Positions 16,455-26,364 of a stretch of DNA of 64,000 nt are shown here, piece by piece; positions within the stretch are counted from its first letter, which is position 1, and the number at the start of each line of letters is the position of its first letter. Where the stretch lies: positions 1-64,000 of the forward strand of contig NZ_JAFKHE010000019.1 in NCBI RefSeq assembly GCF_017307495.1. The letters are read 5' to 3'. A program made the translations under genes and the position numbers. Source of the stretch: Devosia sp. Its GTDB lineage: Bacteria > Pseudomonadota > Alphaproteobacteria > Rhizobiales > Devosiaceae. The notes beneath the pieces are model-generated. The model was not told the DNA's origin. It saw nothing but the letters and a program-made list of their open reading frames with translations, and did not search any database.

Positions 16455-16814
16455 TCAGAACTGGGTGCCGAAGCAGAACTGCGCGTTCTTGCCGTCGACG
16501 CAGAACGAGCTGCCGAAGCCGGGCTTCACCGGGTAGGTCGGGTAGTCGTCGTAGTAGCCGAAATCGAGCACGTTGGCCTTCACCCAGCCGTCGGGGCCGG
16601 GGATCTGCAGCTTGTACCAGTTGTTCCACTGGCCGATGACCTTGACCTTCTGGCCTTCCTCGACCCAGTTCACGGTCGCGGAGGCGTTCTGGTGGAACTG
16701 GCGGACCTTGGCGTCGGTATCGACATAGGCCCAGGTGGCGGCCATGGAGGCACCGGCGGTGGCGAGCAGCACGGCGGTGGCTACGGCGACGGTCTTGAGG
16801 GTGCGGGTGAGCAT
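16455..16814 (-). CDS. Secreted SH3 domain protein
   Basis: A 119-residue protein with signal peptide (VAVATAVLLATAGASMA) and a single SH3b domain. The domain includes the WNNWYKLQIPGPDGWVKANVLDFGYY segment (about 63-88) and a C-terminal Cys pair (SSFCVDGKNAQFC). The start at the ATG 16812-16814 gives a normal signal peptide; the frame is open 14 codons further up. It is a paralogue of the 15892 and 17005 proteins, sharing PGPDGWV and the Cys-containing end, and is expected in the periplasm. Confidence 0.85.
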   Translation of the reverse strand: MLTRTLKTVAVATAVLLATAGASMAATWAYVDTDAKVRQFHQNASATVNWVEEGQKVKVIGQWNNWYKLQIPGPDGWVKANVLDFGYYDDYPTYPVKPGFGSSFCVDGKNAQFCFGTQF

Positions 16815-17004
16815 TTGTCCGGAGTCCTTGGCTATCTCGTGGGGCATCTCTGCCATGACCGCAACCCTAGTCCCGGCCGGCTGAACGCAGGCTGAACCGG
16901 GCCTTTAGCTGCCGTTGGCCATGCCGGCACGCGCTACCGCCGCTCTGCGGGCGAACGCACCACAATCGCGTCCGGGGTGCTGTCGCGGCGCGGGGAGGGA
17001 CCGG

Positions 17005-17400
17005 TTACTGCTCGCAGAACGGGTTGCTGTCGTCCCAGTCGCCGTTCCGGTCGGGGCCGCAGAAGCCGAGCGGATCGAGCGGATCGAACCCGAGGAAACG
17101 GTGCGGCGTGACCTCGAGCTTGGCGCCCGAGCCGACGAGATAGGAGCCACGCACCCAGCCCACCGGATTGCCGGACTTGTCGAGGAACAGGCACCAGCCG
17201 GAATCGCGGGTGCAGCGCTGCAGGTGCACTTCGGCGCCCTTCCTGAGCGTGCCGATGGCGGCATAGCCGACGCCGGGGCCGGTGCGGATCGGGAGGTCGC
17301 CGGAGGCGCGGGCGGTGGCGCGGGAGGCGGCTTCGGCCGAAAGCGGGGCGAGGGCCGCGGCGAGGAGCGCGGTGACGACGAGGATGGCGCGCAGGCGCAT
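17005..17400 (-). CDS. Secreted SH3 domain protein
   Basis: A 131-residue protein with signal peptide (LRAILVVTALLAAALAPLSAEA). Its SH3b domain starts at GDLPIRTGPGVGYAAIGTL and has two Cys (QRCTRDSGWCLF) that probably pair as in the neighbours. The C-terminus has a second Cys pair in GFCGPDRNGDWDDSNPFC. I chose the ATG at 17398-17400, which begins the signal peptide. Third member of the local SH3 cluster; no partner genes suggest a more specific role. Confidence 0.85.
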   Translation of the reverse strand: MRLRAILVVTALLAAALAPLSAEAASRATARASGDLPIRTGPGVGYAAIGTLRKGAEVHLQRCTRDSGWCLFLDKSGNPVGWVRGSYLVGSGAKLEVTPHRFLGFDPLDPLGFCGPDRNGDWDDSNPFCEQ

Positions 17401-17475
17401 GGTGGTTCTCCAGGAAACGCCGGTCCGGATGCCGATGATACCGCCGAAGCGCGGGACCGGCACGGCTTTTCTGCG

Positions 17476-17910
17476 TCAGGCGCGTGTCTCGGCGCCGGTG
17501 ATGGTGCCGAACAGGCGCTCGAGGAAGCTCTCCTCGCGCCCGCCCTTCTTGAGCTCGACGAGCAGGGCGCTGGTGGCATCGAGGCGCTGGCAGGCGAGGG
17601 TGGCGACGTGCAGGGCGGCGACCGGGCTCTGCTCGAGCCAGCGCAGCCCGTCCTCGATGTGGCGGACCTCGACCGGGCCGAGGGCGGTGACGGTGGCGGA
17701 GTGATCGGCGCCGAGCAGCACGCTCATCTCGCCGACCAGCGTGCCGGGTTCGGCGATGCGGGCGATCTCGACGCCGTCGCGCTCGACCTTGAGCCGGCCG
17801 GAGGCGAGGACGTAGAGCTCGCCGCGCGCCTCGCCGGCCTCGATCAGCGTCTCGCCGCGCTCGAGGCGCAGCATCGGATAGGCCATGGTGAGCGTGAGCA
17901 GGTTGGCCAT
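17476..17910 (-). CDS. Cyclic nucleotide-binding domain protein
   Basis: A 144-residue single cNMP-binding-type beta-barrel. It begins PMLRLERGETLIEAGEARGELYVLASGRLKV (about 11-41), with the phosphate-binding cassette region PGTLVGEMSVLLGADHSATVTAL (about 54-76). It has no DNA-binding helix-turn-helix, so it is not a Crp/Fnr regulator but a free-standing sensor or membrane-associated partner. The cassette has GEMSVLL in place of the canonical GE-(x)-A-L with Arg, so cAMP binding is uncertain. The ATG at 17908-17910 gives the compact domain. Confidence 0.8.
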   Translation of the reverse strand: MANLLTLTMAYPMLRLERGETLIEAGEARGELYVLASGRLKVERDGVEIARIAEPGTLVGEMSVLLGADHSATVTALGPVEVRHIEDGLRWLEQSPVAALHVATLACQRLDATSALLVELKKGGREESFLERLFGTITGAETRA

Positions 17911-17962
17911 GGTCGAAAATCCCCCCGTTGCGACAGGGGCAGCATAGCGCGGCGGGGGAGAA

Positions 17963-18166
17963 GGGTGGAAGGGGAGGTGCGCGCACCTGTCGCCGGCCTG
18001 GGTGGCGCTGTTTGCGGGACTGGAAGTGCTGACCATGGGCCTTGCGGTGCTGCTCAACCGGGCGAGCCTGGCGGTGGCGCTGCTGCTGGCCCTGTTCACG
18101 ACGACCTATGCGATCGCGGCTGTCGTGGTGATGGGGCTCGACGTGATGTGCTGGCGAGGCTGCTGA
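17963..18166 (+). pseudogene. Possible remnant of a small membrane protein
   Basis: This frame has no start codon in a sensible position. From about 17987 it reads SPAWVALFAGLEVLTMGLAVLL, then AVALLLALFTTTYAIAAVVVMG, and ends at TGA 18164-18166 after DVMCWRGC. The two hydrophobic stretches and closing Cys pair recall the C-terminal half of MauE/DoxX-like redox membrane proteins. I read it as a decayed fragment, with low confidence. Confidence 0.3.
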
Positions 18167-18220
18167 CGGGGCGGCACCGGGTGCGGCGGCGGCGTGGACG
18201 AAGTCCCATGTGCACAGGGG

Positions 18221-18296
18221 GTCATCGCTGCGAAAGCCGGGATCCCTGGTTGCGGCTGGCCCCGAAGACAGGGGTTCCCGCCTGCGCGGGAATGAC
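18221..18296. repeat. Dispersed palindromic repeat, family 1
   Basis: Begins GTCATCGCTGCGAAAGCCGGGATC and ends CCCGCCTGCGCGGGAATGAC; a degenerate copy of the 6442-6516 element. Together with the copy at 18336 it fills most of the gene-free 18167-18555. Confidence 0.75.
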
Positions 18297-18335
18297 CCGG
18301 TGGGGGGCGGGGCACGACCGCCACACCCGCTTGCT

Positions 18336-18413
18336 GTCATCCCTGCGGCAACTGGGACCCAACTCCCGGCCGGCGCGGGCGGCGACATGGGTCCCAGCTT
18401 GCGCTGGGATGAT
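18336..18413. repeat. Dispersed palindromic repeat, family 1
   Basis: Begins GTCATCCCTGCGGCAACTGGGA and ends CCCAGCTTGCGCTGGGATGAT. Second copy in direct succession with 18221-18296. Confidence 0.75.
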
Positions 18414-18500
18414 AGCCGAGGGGGTGGCCGAAGTCCGTGCGCGAAACGCGGGCAGGGCGCAGCAATGATGGCGTCGACAGGCACGAACGGACTCGAATAT

Positions 18501-18515
18501 GTTCCTGTTCTGTTC
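18501..18515 (+). promoter_or_regulatory. LexA-type SOS box GTTC-N7-GTTC
   Basis: GTTC at 18501-18504 and GTTC at 18512-18515 are separated by exactly seven bases (CTGTTCT), the alphaproteobacterial LexA site. It ends 40 bases before the ATG of the small gene at 18556 and overlaps a possible -10 element (TATCCT, 18516-18521), where LexA would block transcription. Confidence 0.6.
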
Positions 18516-18555
18516 TATCCTGTCGGCACCTGACGTCCATGCCGGAGCCGTGACG

Positions 18556-18753
18556 ATGCCTGTGCACACCATTCCCCTCAACGGGCGGACCACCCGCCAC
18601 CCCAAGTTCACCCAGGAGGAAGCGGAGACGCTCAGGGTAAAGGGCTTCCGCTTCTCGATCTACCGCCCGGAGGAAGACGAGTTCCGGCTGAGCCTGCCGC
18701 TGCAGACGATCGAGGACCGGGTGCACGGGACGCTGACGATTGAGCAGGGGTGA
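18556..18753 (+). CDS. Small protein, probably SOS-controlled, unknown
   Basis: A 65-residue soluble, charged protein (PVHTIPLNGRTTRHPKFTQEEAETLRVKGFRFSIYRP...). No family is recognised and no signal or membrane segment is present. The frame is also open from an ATG at 18499, but that start would lie inside the SOS box, so the ATG at 18556 is preferred. It is alone on its strand, with dispersed repeats upstream and the kinase cassette converging two bases downstream. The LexA-type box suggests induction by DNA damage. Confidence 0.6.
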   Translation: MPVHTIPLNGRTTRHPKFTQEEAETLRVKGFRFSIYRPEEDEFRLSLPLQTIEDRVHGTLTIEQG

Positions 18754-18755
18754 TG

Positions 18756-19835
18756 CTACTTCCGTAGTTTCACTACAGGAAATGCTCGATCGCTTCCCTC
18801 GCCAGGGTATCGTGTAAATACAACTCGCTCGCCGGACGCTGCCGTATTCGCCCCAAAAATACTGTCTCGGTGAAAGAACACACTTTTGCCTGCTGCGGCG
18901 GTGATGAAGCCAAAAAAGGCGTTCCGCATGCTGTCAACGACGCCGAACTCTCGTGGATTGGCTGGGTAGCAGAACGTCTCGCAAAGCTTTACTAGCTCGT
19001 CGGCAGTCGGTCTGGCTTTTTGTTCCAGCTGTAGGCACTTCTGAACCACGGACAGAATGTCTTTGGCAAGCGGCGCGAATTGCGACTTAGACAGTTCTGT
19101 CGGAAAAGGTGGCAGCTTTCCTGCTTGGATAGCCGACACCGCCTTCAATCCAGCGCCAAATGGCTTGATGCCGGTCAGCAATTCAAAACACATAGCGCCC
19201 AGCGACCAAATGTCCGCTGGCTTGTCGGCAGATTTCATGGAGCTGATAATTTCGGGCGCCATATACGGAAGCGCACCGATCGCAGTTTGTGAAGCAGTGA
19301 GACTCTCTTCCCCTCCCTCGGCTGCTTCTGCAATCTCCTCTTCGGCCATCTTAGCGATACCGAAATCGGTTATCTTAACATCGCTAACCAGCGCACCATC
19401 TACCGACATTACGTTGCTTGGTTTCAGGTCTCTATGAATAACCCCAGCATGATGAGAAGCGGCTAGCCCTCTTGCGAGATGATGAAATATCCGAGCAACG
19501 ATCTGTGGGTCAAGAAGGGGCAGGTCCTCACGCAAAACTCTGCTCAAGTCTTTTCCCGGAATATACTCTTCAACCAAGTACGCGTGATTCTCATCTACGT
19601 CGACATAGTCTAATGTCTTCGCCACGTTTGGGTGATTTACTTTTGCGCTAACTACGGCGCTTCTCTTGAATCGCTTCTGTGCCGAAAGATTCTTAGGGGC
19701 CTTCAGGGCGACTATTTTTCCAAGCAACTTGTCTTCTGCTTGGTAAACCTCCTGCATTCCGCCTTGGCCTATGAAGCCCAATACCAGGTAGCGATCCCCT
19801 ATTATGTCGCCGGCTTTGTGCAAGTTTCCGTTCAC
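18756..19835 (-). CDS. Ser/Thr protein kinase with C-terminal cold-shock-like domain
   Basis: A 359-residue Hanks-type kinase. The glycine loop is GQGGMQEV (23-30), the ATP lysine is Lys45 (ALK), the catalytic loop is HRDLKPSN (134-141), with DFG at 157-159, APE at 193-195 and the conserved Arg275. The alpha-C glutamate position appears to be Ser59 (KRFKRSAVVS), which would be unusual for an active kinase. After the kinase domain, residues about 303-358 look like a cold-shock (CSD) OB-fold: FFGFI (307-311) matches RNP1, VFFH (319-322) matches RNP2, and GERVVFTRYPG then RAFPVVKL follow the CSD end. No membrane span is seen. The start is GTG at 19833-19835, overlapping the upstream kinase stop (GTGA). 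Third gene of a PP2C-kinase-kinase operon; base composition is lower in G+C than in neighbouring genes. Confidence 0.85.
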   Translation of the reverse strand: MNGNLHKAGDIIGDRYLVLGFIGQGGMQEVYQAEDKLLGKIVALKAPKNLSAQKRFKRSAVVSAKVNHPNVAKTLDYVDVDENHAYLVEEYIPGKDLSRVLREDLPLLDPQIVARIFHHLARGLAASHHAGVIHRDLKPSNVMSVDGALVSDVKITDFGIAKMAEEEIAEAAEGGEESLTASQTAIGALPYMAPEIISSMKSADKPADIWSLGAMCFELLTGIKPFGAGLKAVSAIQAGKLPPFPTELSKSQFAPLAKDILSVVQKCLQLEQKARPTADELVKLCETFCYPANPREFGVVDSMRNAFFGFITAAAGKSVFFHRDSIFGANTAASGERVVFTRYPGEGSDRAFPVVKLRK

Positions 19836-20899
19836 AGCGTCACCTCGGGGTGTGAGACGTCGATCGTTATGGCGGTGCGTGCACTGGGGTAAGGGAGGCC
19901 CAGCATAATTACACATGATCCCGGGACGACCATGCCGTTGAACGCTTGCTGATTGTTTAGCGCTACGTGACCTGTGACATTTTCAAGAAGGAAGCGGAGA
20001 CCATCGTATCGCACGCGAAGCGCGCCCTGACCGGCCACGGAGAGATCGGCCGCCGGGTGGGTGGCGTCCAGCACGTATAGCCGCCCGCTGAATCCGACGA
20101 ATGCCCTGTGCTGACCGTGAAGTAGGTGCAGCGACAATTCCTCTGCAACTTCTGACATCTTAGGTCGTGCAGTTGGATCGGCGGCCAAGCACTGATTCAG
20201 CAAGGTTGCGACTGCCGGCGGTAAGCTTTGAGGCAGTCCGTTGAAGTCAGCGTCTGCGGCAGGAAGTTTCGGCGGGATTCCTTTCAGACCATTGGGCATT
20301 GTGCCCCGAGCAAGCGAAATGGCCGTTACGCCAAAGGCGTAAACGTCGATAGCAGTGGTGAAGGAGGTCTTTCCGTTGGTGCCAGCGACGAATAACTCTG
20401 GAGCCATGTAACCTGGCGTGCCAATCGGCCCGATGGTACTTGCATCTGCTGTCTCATCGCGCGCCAGACCAAAGTCGAAAATCTTTAGGCACCCCTCGCC
20501 GTCGAACTTCATGTTTTGCCGTTTGACGTCGCGATGTATGTGCCCGTGGTCGTGGATCTCTGCGATTCCCTTGGCGATCGGGTAAAACAACTTCATTAGG
20601 TCTTCGGCCGTGGTCGGAGGGTTAAGGTAGGTAAGGTCCGCTCCCTCTATGTATTCCTCGACCAGGCCCTGTATTTCTCCGTCTTCGTCCCTAACAACGT
20701 CATATATTTGTACGACGTGCTTTGACCGAATTTTTTGCAATGCCCGAATTTCGTCGAGCAGGCGCTTCTTGTCGGTTCCCTCTTTCAGCGCCTTTACCAG
20801 AACGGGGCGATCGAGGTGCGTATCGATGCACTTGGCCGCATCCGACATGCCGCCCGCCGAGAAGGATTTCTCGTGCTTGTACCGCTTAGGTAGTATCAA
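19832..20899 (-). CDS. Ser/Thr protein kinase with FHA-like tail
   Basis: A 355-residue Hanks-type kinase with all key residues. The glycine loop is SAGGMSDA (14-21), ATP Lys36 and alpha-C Glu50 are present, and the catalytic loop is HRDVKRQN (122-129). DFG is at 142-144 and the activation segment ends GTPGYMAPE (160-168). Residues about 265-355 form a separate beta-rich tail (VGFSGRLYVLD, LRFLLENVTGHVALNN, VVPGSCVIMLG) whose strand pattern resembles a degenerate FHA domain; this is inference. There is no transmembrane segment, so it should be cytosolic. Translation starts at TTG 20897-20899, directly abutting the phosphatase stop (TGATTG). An internal ATG would lose the glycine loop. Confidence 0.85.
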   Translation of the reverse strand: MILPKRYKHEKSFSAGGMSDAAKCIDTHLDRPVLVKALKEGTDKKRLLDEIRALQKIRSKHVVQIYDVVRDEDGEIQGLVEEYIEGADLTYLNPPTTAEDLMKLFYPIAKGIAEIHDHGHIHRDVKRQNMKFDGEGCLKIFDFGLARDETADASTIGPIGTPGYMAPELFVAGTNGKTSFTTAIDVYAFGVTAISLARGTMPNGLKGIPPKLPAADADFNGLPQSLPPAVATLLNQCLAADPTARPKMSEVAEELSLHLLHGQHRAFVGFSGRLYVLDATHPAADLSVAGQGALRVRYDGLRFLLENVTGHVALNNQQAFNGMVVPGSCVIMLGLPYPSARTAITIDVSHPEVTL

Positions 20900-21964
20900 T
20901 CAGTCCCCCTTGTCGGGGAAGCTTATCTTAACTTCCGGCTTATCGTCGTCCCCGTCGAGGGGCAACTTAGGAGAAGTCGCATCCGCCGTCTTCGTCTTTT
21001 TAGGCCTCGGCAGGATTCGTGCTTTCCGCTTGGCCTTCACTTGAGGCTCTCTAGCGTGATCGATTTGGTGGAGACTTGGTTCTCGCCGATCTGGCTGGGG
21101 TACTACGACTGGAATCCATATCTCCAGCCTGTCGATAGGGCTGATTGCCCTGATAGTGGTGCCGTCCGTTCCTGGTTCTCTATCCTGACGGTTCGAAACA
21201 ATGGCGGCCGAGCCGTTGTCCGTTCCTCCTGAAATATCGTTCAGCGTCACTAGTCGGCGGATCACGTCCTGCGGAGTGGCTGCTGAACTTACTATTTTCC
21301 CAAAGAGACTGTCCCCAACTCCGTGAACACCATCGGAGGTGAGCAAGAAATAAGAATAGCGATAGGTATCTCCGGCAATAATGTGGGGTTCGACGCCCTC
21401 ACCCATACCCACAAATTGGATGAGTGCATTGCGTTGTTCAGCCAGCCCAACCGCATTCTTGGCATAGTTCTGAAATGTGTCGTCCACTGATAGTTGGCGA
21501 ACCGAGCGTTCGGACGTCACGCCGTAGATTCGACTGTCGCCAATGTTTACGCCAAAGGCACCCGACTCACCCACGAATACACCTGACAGAGTTGCCCCAG
21601 AGCGACCACCGAAGGCCTCATATACGGCCACGTTGGCTTCTTGTGCTGAGCTCCAAAGCCGGCGCTCTATCGGTAGAGCAACTAGGCGAATGGCCGATGA
21701 TGCGAAGGTGCTGGCGGCAAGCGCGGCGGCCTCGGCACCGTTAGATAAGCCACCGATGCCGTCAGCGAGAACGCAGAGTGTGAAGTTGTCCCTAGGGCGG
21801 TTGGCGTACCTGACCTGAATGGCGAGCACCCGGTCTTGGTTGTCTTTTCGAACGCTTCCAAGATTGGTGCCAACCCAAATTTCGCCCGCTCCGCCAACCG
21901 CTCGGAACACGCCTTGCGGCGTCAGAAATTCCGCCAGCTTTCTTTGGATAGGATCGCGATTCAT
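20900..21964 (-). CDS. PP2C-family protein phosphatase
   Basis: A metal-dependent Ser/Thr phosphatase of the PPM/PP2C family, 354 residues. The metal-binding aspartates are in place: Asp44 (DNQDRV), Asp68 (LADGIGG), Asp211 (TSDGVHG) and Asp249 (GGTDNGSA), with GDSR at 142-145. Residues about 305-354 are a Lys/Pro/Asp-rich low-complexity tail. It is the first gene of the cassette and presumably reverses phosphorylation by, or of, the two kinases encoded behind it. The 100 bases to the uvrB stop hold no clear promoter. The gene group is visibly poorer in G+C than its neighbours: one 60-base line counted by hand (20641-20700) has 31 G or C. Confidence 0.92.
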   Translation of the reverse strand: MNRDPIQRKLAEFLTPQGVFRAVGGAGEIWVGTNLGSVRKDNQDRVLAIQVRYANRPRDNFTLCVLADGIGGLSNGAEAAALAASTFASSAIRLVALPIERRLWSSAQEANVAVYEAFGGRSGATLSGVFVGESGAFGVNIGDSRIYGVTSERSVRQLSVDDTFQNYAKNAVGLAEQRNALIQFVGMGEGVEPHIIAGDTYRYSYFLLTSDGVHGVGDSLFGKIVSSAATPQDVIRRLVTLNDISGGTDNGSAAIVSNRQDREPGTDGTTIRAISPIDRLEIWIPVVVPQPDRREPSLHQIDHAREPQVKAKRKARILPRPKKTKTADATSPKLPLDGDDDKPEVKISFPDKGD

Positions 21965-22064
21965 GAGCTAGGATGCCTGTTTCATCAGGATATCACCGGG
22001 AATGCAGTGATTGGCAATGTCGGAAGACAGTATGCGACGATTACCAATTGGTTGCTAACAAAGA

Positions 22065-24758
<2,694 letters not shown>

Positions 24759-24780
24759 GGCGGACTCGTCTCGTTGGTCT

Positions 24781-24830
24781 TCCCCTCACCCCGGCCGCTG
24801 GCGCGGCCACCCCTCAGGGAAGCAGGAGGG
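24781..24830. repeat. Family 2 palindromic repeat upstream of uvrB
   Basis: Starts TCCCCTCACCCCGGCCGCTGG and continues through GCGGCCACCCCTCAGGGA. It contains the internal GGCCGCTGGCGCGGCC hairpin typical of this family. It is in the leader of uvrB. Confidence 0.65.
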
Positions 24831-24982
24831 ACGTGGCGGCGGACACCATAGATAGGTGCGCTGTCAGCATGTGTCAGTATTCGGATCGTGGCTTCTAGCA
24901 TGGGCGGAACGGAAAGGGAACCTGGGCCGCGCGCGCCTTGTTGGTGCCGTCTCCACCGCCTCGGCAACGGTGGGAGCGGCCG

Positions 24983-25040
24983 CCCCCTCCACCAGCTTCG
25001 CTGGTCCCCCTCCCCCGCTGCGCAGGTGAGGATGAGGGGA
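24983..25040. repeat. Family 2 palindromic repeat, two units
   Basis: CCCCCTCCACCAGCTTCGCTGG followed by TCCCCCTCCCCCGCTGCGCAGG and TGAGGATGAGGGG. Two hairpin units in tandem between uvrB and the MFS gene. With 24781-24830 this accounts for most of the gene-free 24759-25098. Confidence 0.7.
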
Positions 25041-25098
25041 CCGGTTTCCCCCTTCCACCGCGGCGCGGTCCGGACAAGTATGGTAGCGGGGGGAGTAC

Positions 25099-26253
25099 AT
25101 GGATTCGCGGGTTTTCTGGCTGGCGCTGGCGGCTTTCGTGGGCGCCATCGAAGGCGGGCTGATTGCCGGGCTGTTGCCGCTGATCAGCACCGACATGGGG
25201 GTGAGCCTGGGCCAGGCGGGCCTGCTGGTGCTGTTCTATTCGCTGGCCTACGCGTTCGGGCCGCCGCTGCTGGCGCTGCTGCTCGGTGGGGTCGGGCGGC
25301 GACGCATCCTGGCCTGGTCCGAGTCCGGGTTTGCGATCTGCGCGCTGCTGATCGTCGTGACGCCGGTCTTCGACGGGCTGGTGGTGGTGCGCACGGTGCT
25401 GGCGGTGGCGGCGGGCACCTATACCGGCACGGCCATGGCGACGGCGGCGATGCTGGCCCCGGCGGGCCAGCGCGGCCGCTACATGCAGGTGATCAGCATG
25501 GGCCAGGCGATCGCAGCGCTGGCCGGCGTGCCGCTCGGCGCCCTGCTGGCGGCGCAGTTCGGCTGGCGCGTCGTCTATGTGGCGCTGTCGATCATGGCGG
25601 CGCTGGCGGCGCTGTCGCTCTATGTGCGGCTGCCGCGCGGCATGCCCGGCGACACGCTAAGCATCGGCGAGCGGCTGCGGGTGCTGCGCGACCCCGCCAT
25701 CGGCAAGGCCCTGCTGTCGACGCTGCTGTTCATGATCGGGTCGTCGCCGATGATCGTCTATGTCGCGGCGCTGCTGACGGCGGCCAATGTCGGCTACGCG
25801 GCGCTGCCGCTGGTGCTGCTGGCCGGCGGGGTGGGGGCGATCGCCTGCAGCGCCACGGCCGGGAGGATGGCCGACCGGTTCGGCAGTGCCCGCACGGCGA
25901 CGATTGCCGGGCTGGCGGTGGTGGTGGTGATGCTCGCCTTCGTGGCGCTGCCGCATGTGCCGCGGGACCTGGCCCTGCCGGCGCTGATGCTGACGGTGGG
26001 GGCGCAGGGGTTCGTGGTGCGGACCTACTCGATCGCTGTGGCGAGCCACATGGCGCAGATCGCCCCGGGCGTCGTGCCGGTGGCCATCTCGCTCAACATG
26101 TCGGCGTTCATGATCGGCATGGCGGTGGCTGCCGCGGTCGGCGGCGTGGTGGTGGACCGTTTCGGAGCGATGACGCTGCCGCTGATCGGCGCGCCGTTGG
26201 TGCTGGTGTCGCTGCTGGTATGGCGCACGGTGCCGCACGGGCGCGAGGGGTAG
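25099..26253 (+). CDS. MFS transporter
   Basis: A 384-residue major facilitator protein with about twelve hydrophobic helices in two halves. The loop between helices 2 and 3 carries the motif-A-like basic stretch (LLLGGVGRRRILAWSE, about 69-84), repeated in the second half (AGRMADRFGSARTATIAG). It is of the length and style of AraJ/YdhP-type drug or sugar-efflux proteins. Substrate unknown. The start ATG follows GGGGGGAG at the right distance. It stands alone, flanked by dispersed repeats on both sides. Confidence 0.9.
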   Translation: MDSRVFWLALAAFVGAIEGGLIAGLLPLISTDMGVSLGQAGLLVLFYSLAYAFGPPLLALLLGGVGRRRILAWSESGFAICALLIVVTPVFDGLVVVRTVLAVAAGTYTGTAMATAAMLAPAGQRGRYMQVISMGQAIAALAGVPLGALLAAQFGWRVVYVALSIMAALAALSLYVRLPRGMPGDTLSIGERLRVLRDPAIGKALLSTLLFMIGSSPMIVYVAALLTAANVGYAALPLVLLAGGVGAIACSATAGRMADRFGSARTATIAGLAVVVVMLAFVALPHVPRDLALPALMLTVGAQGFVVRTYSIAVASHMAQIAPGVVPVAISLNMSAFMIGMAVAAAVGGVVVDRFGAMTLPLIGAPLVLVSLLVWRTVPHGREG

Positions 26254-26287
26254 GGGCCTGCCGGAAGTGGGTAGCCGTGCGGGGCAA

Positions 26288-26340
26288 GGCCCCCTCACCC
26301 GCCGCTTTACGGCGACCTCTCCCCCAGGGGAGAGGTGAGT
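26288..26340. repeat. Family 2 palindromic repeat
   Basis: CCCCTCACCCGCCGCTTTACGG followed by CGACCTCTCCCCCAGGGGAGAGGTGAG. This is the best-formed copy: outer CCCCTCACC against GGTGAG, a CCGC-GCGG-type hairpin, and CTCTCCCC/GGGGAGAG. Confidence 0.8.
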
Positions 26341-26364
26341 CCGCAGCGGCGGCTTGTCGGCGCC

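Noticed and set aside
18756..21964. Calling the phosphatase-kinase trio a phage-defence system outright
   Set aside because: No nuclease, pore-former or other effector is encoded, and no defence genes flank it. The idea is kept as a hypothesis only.
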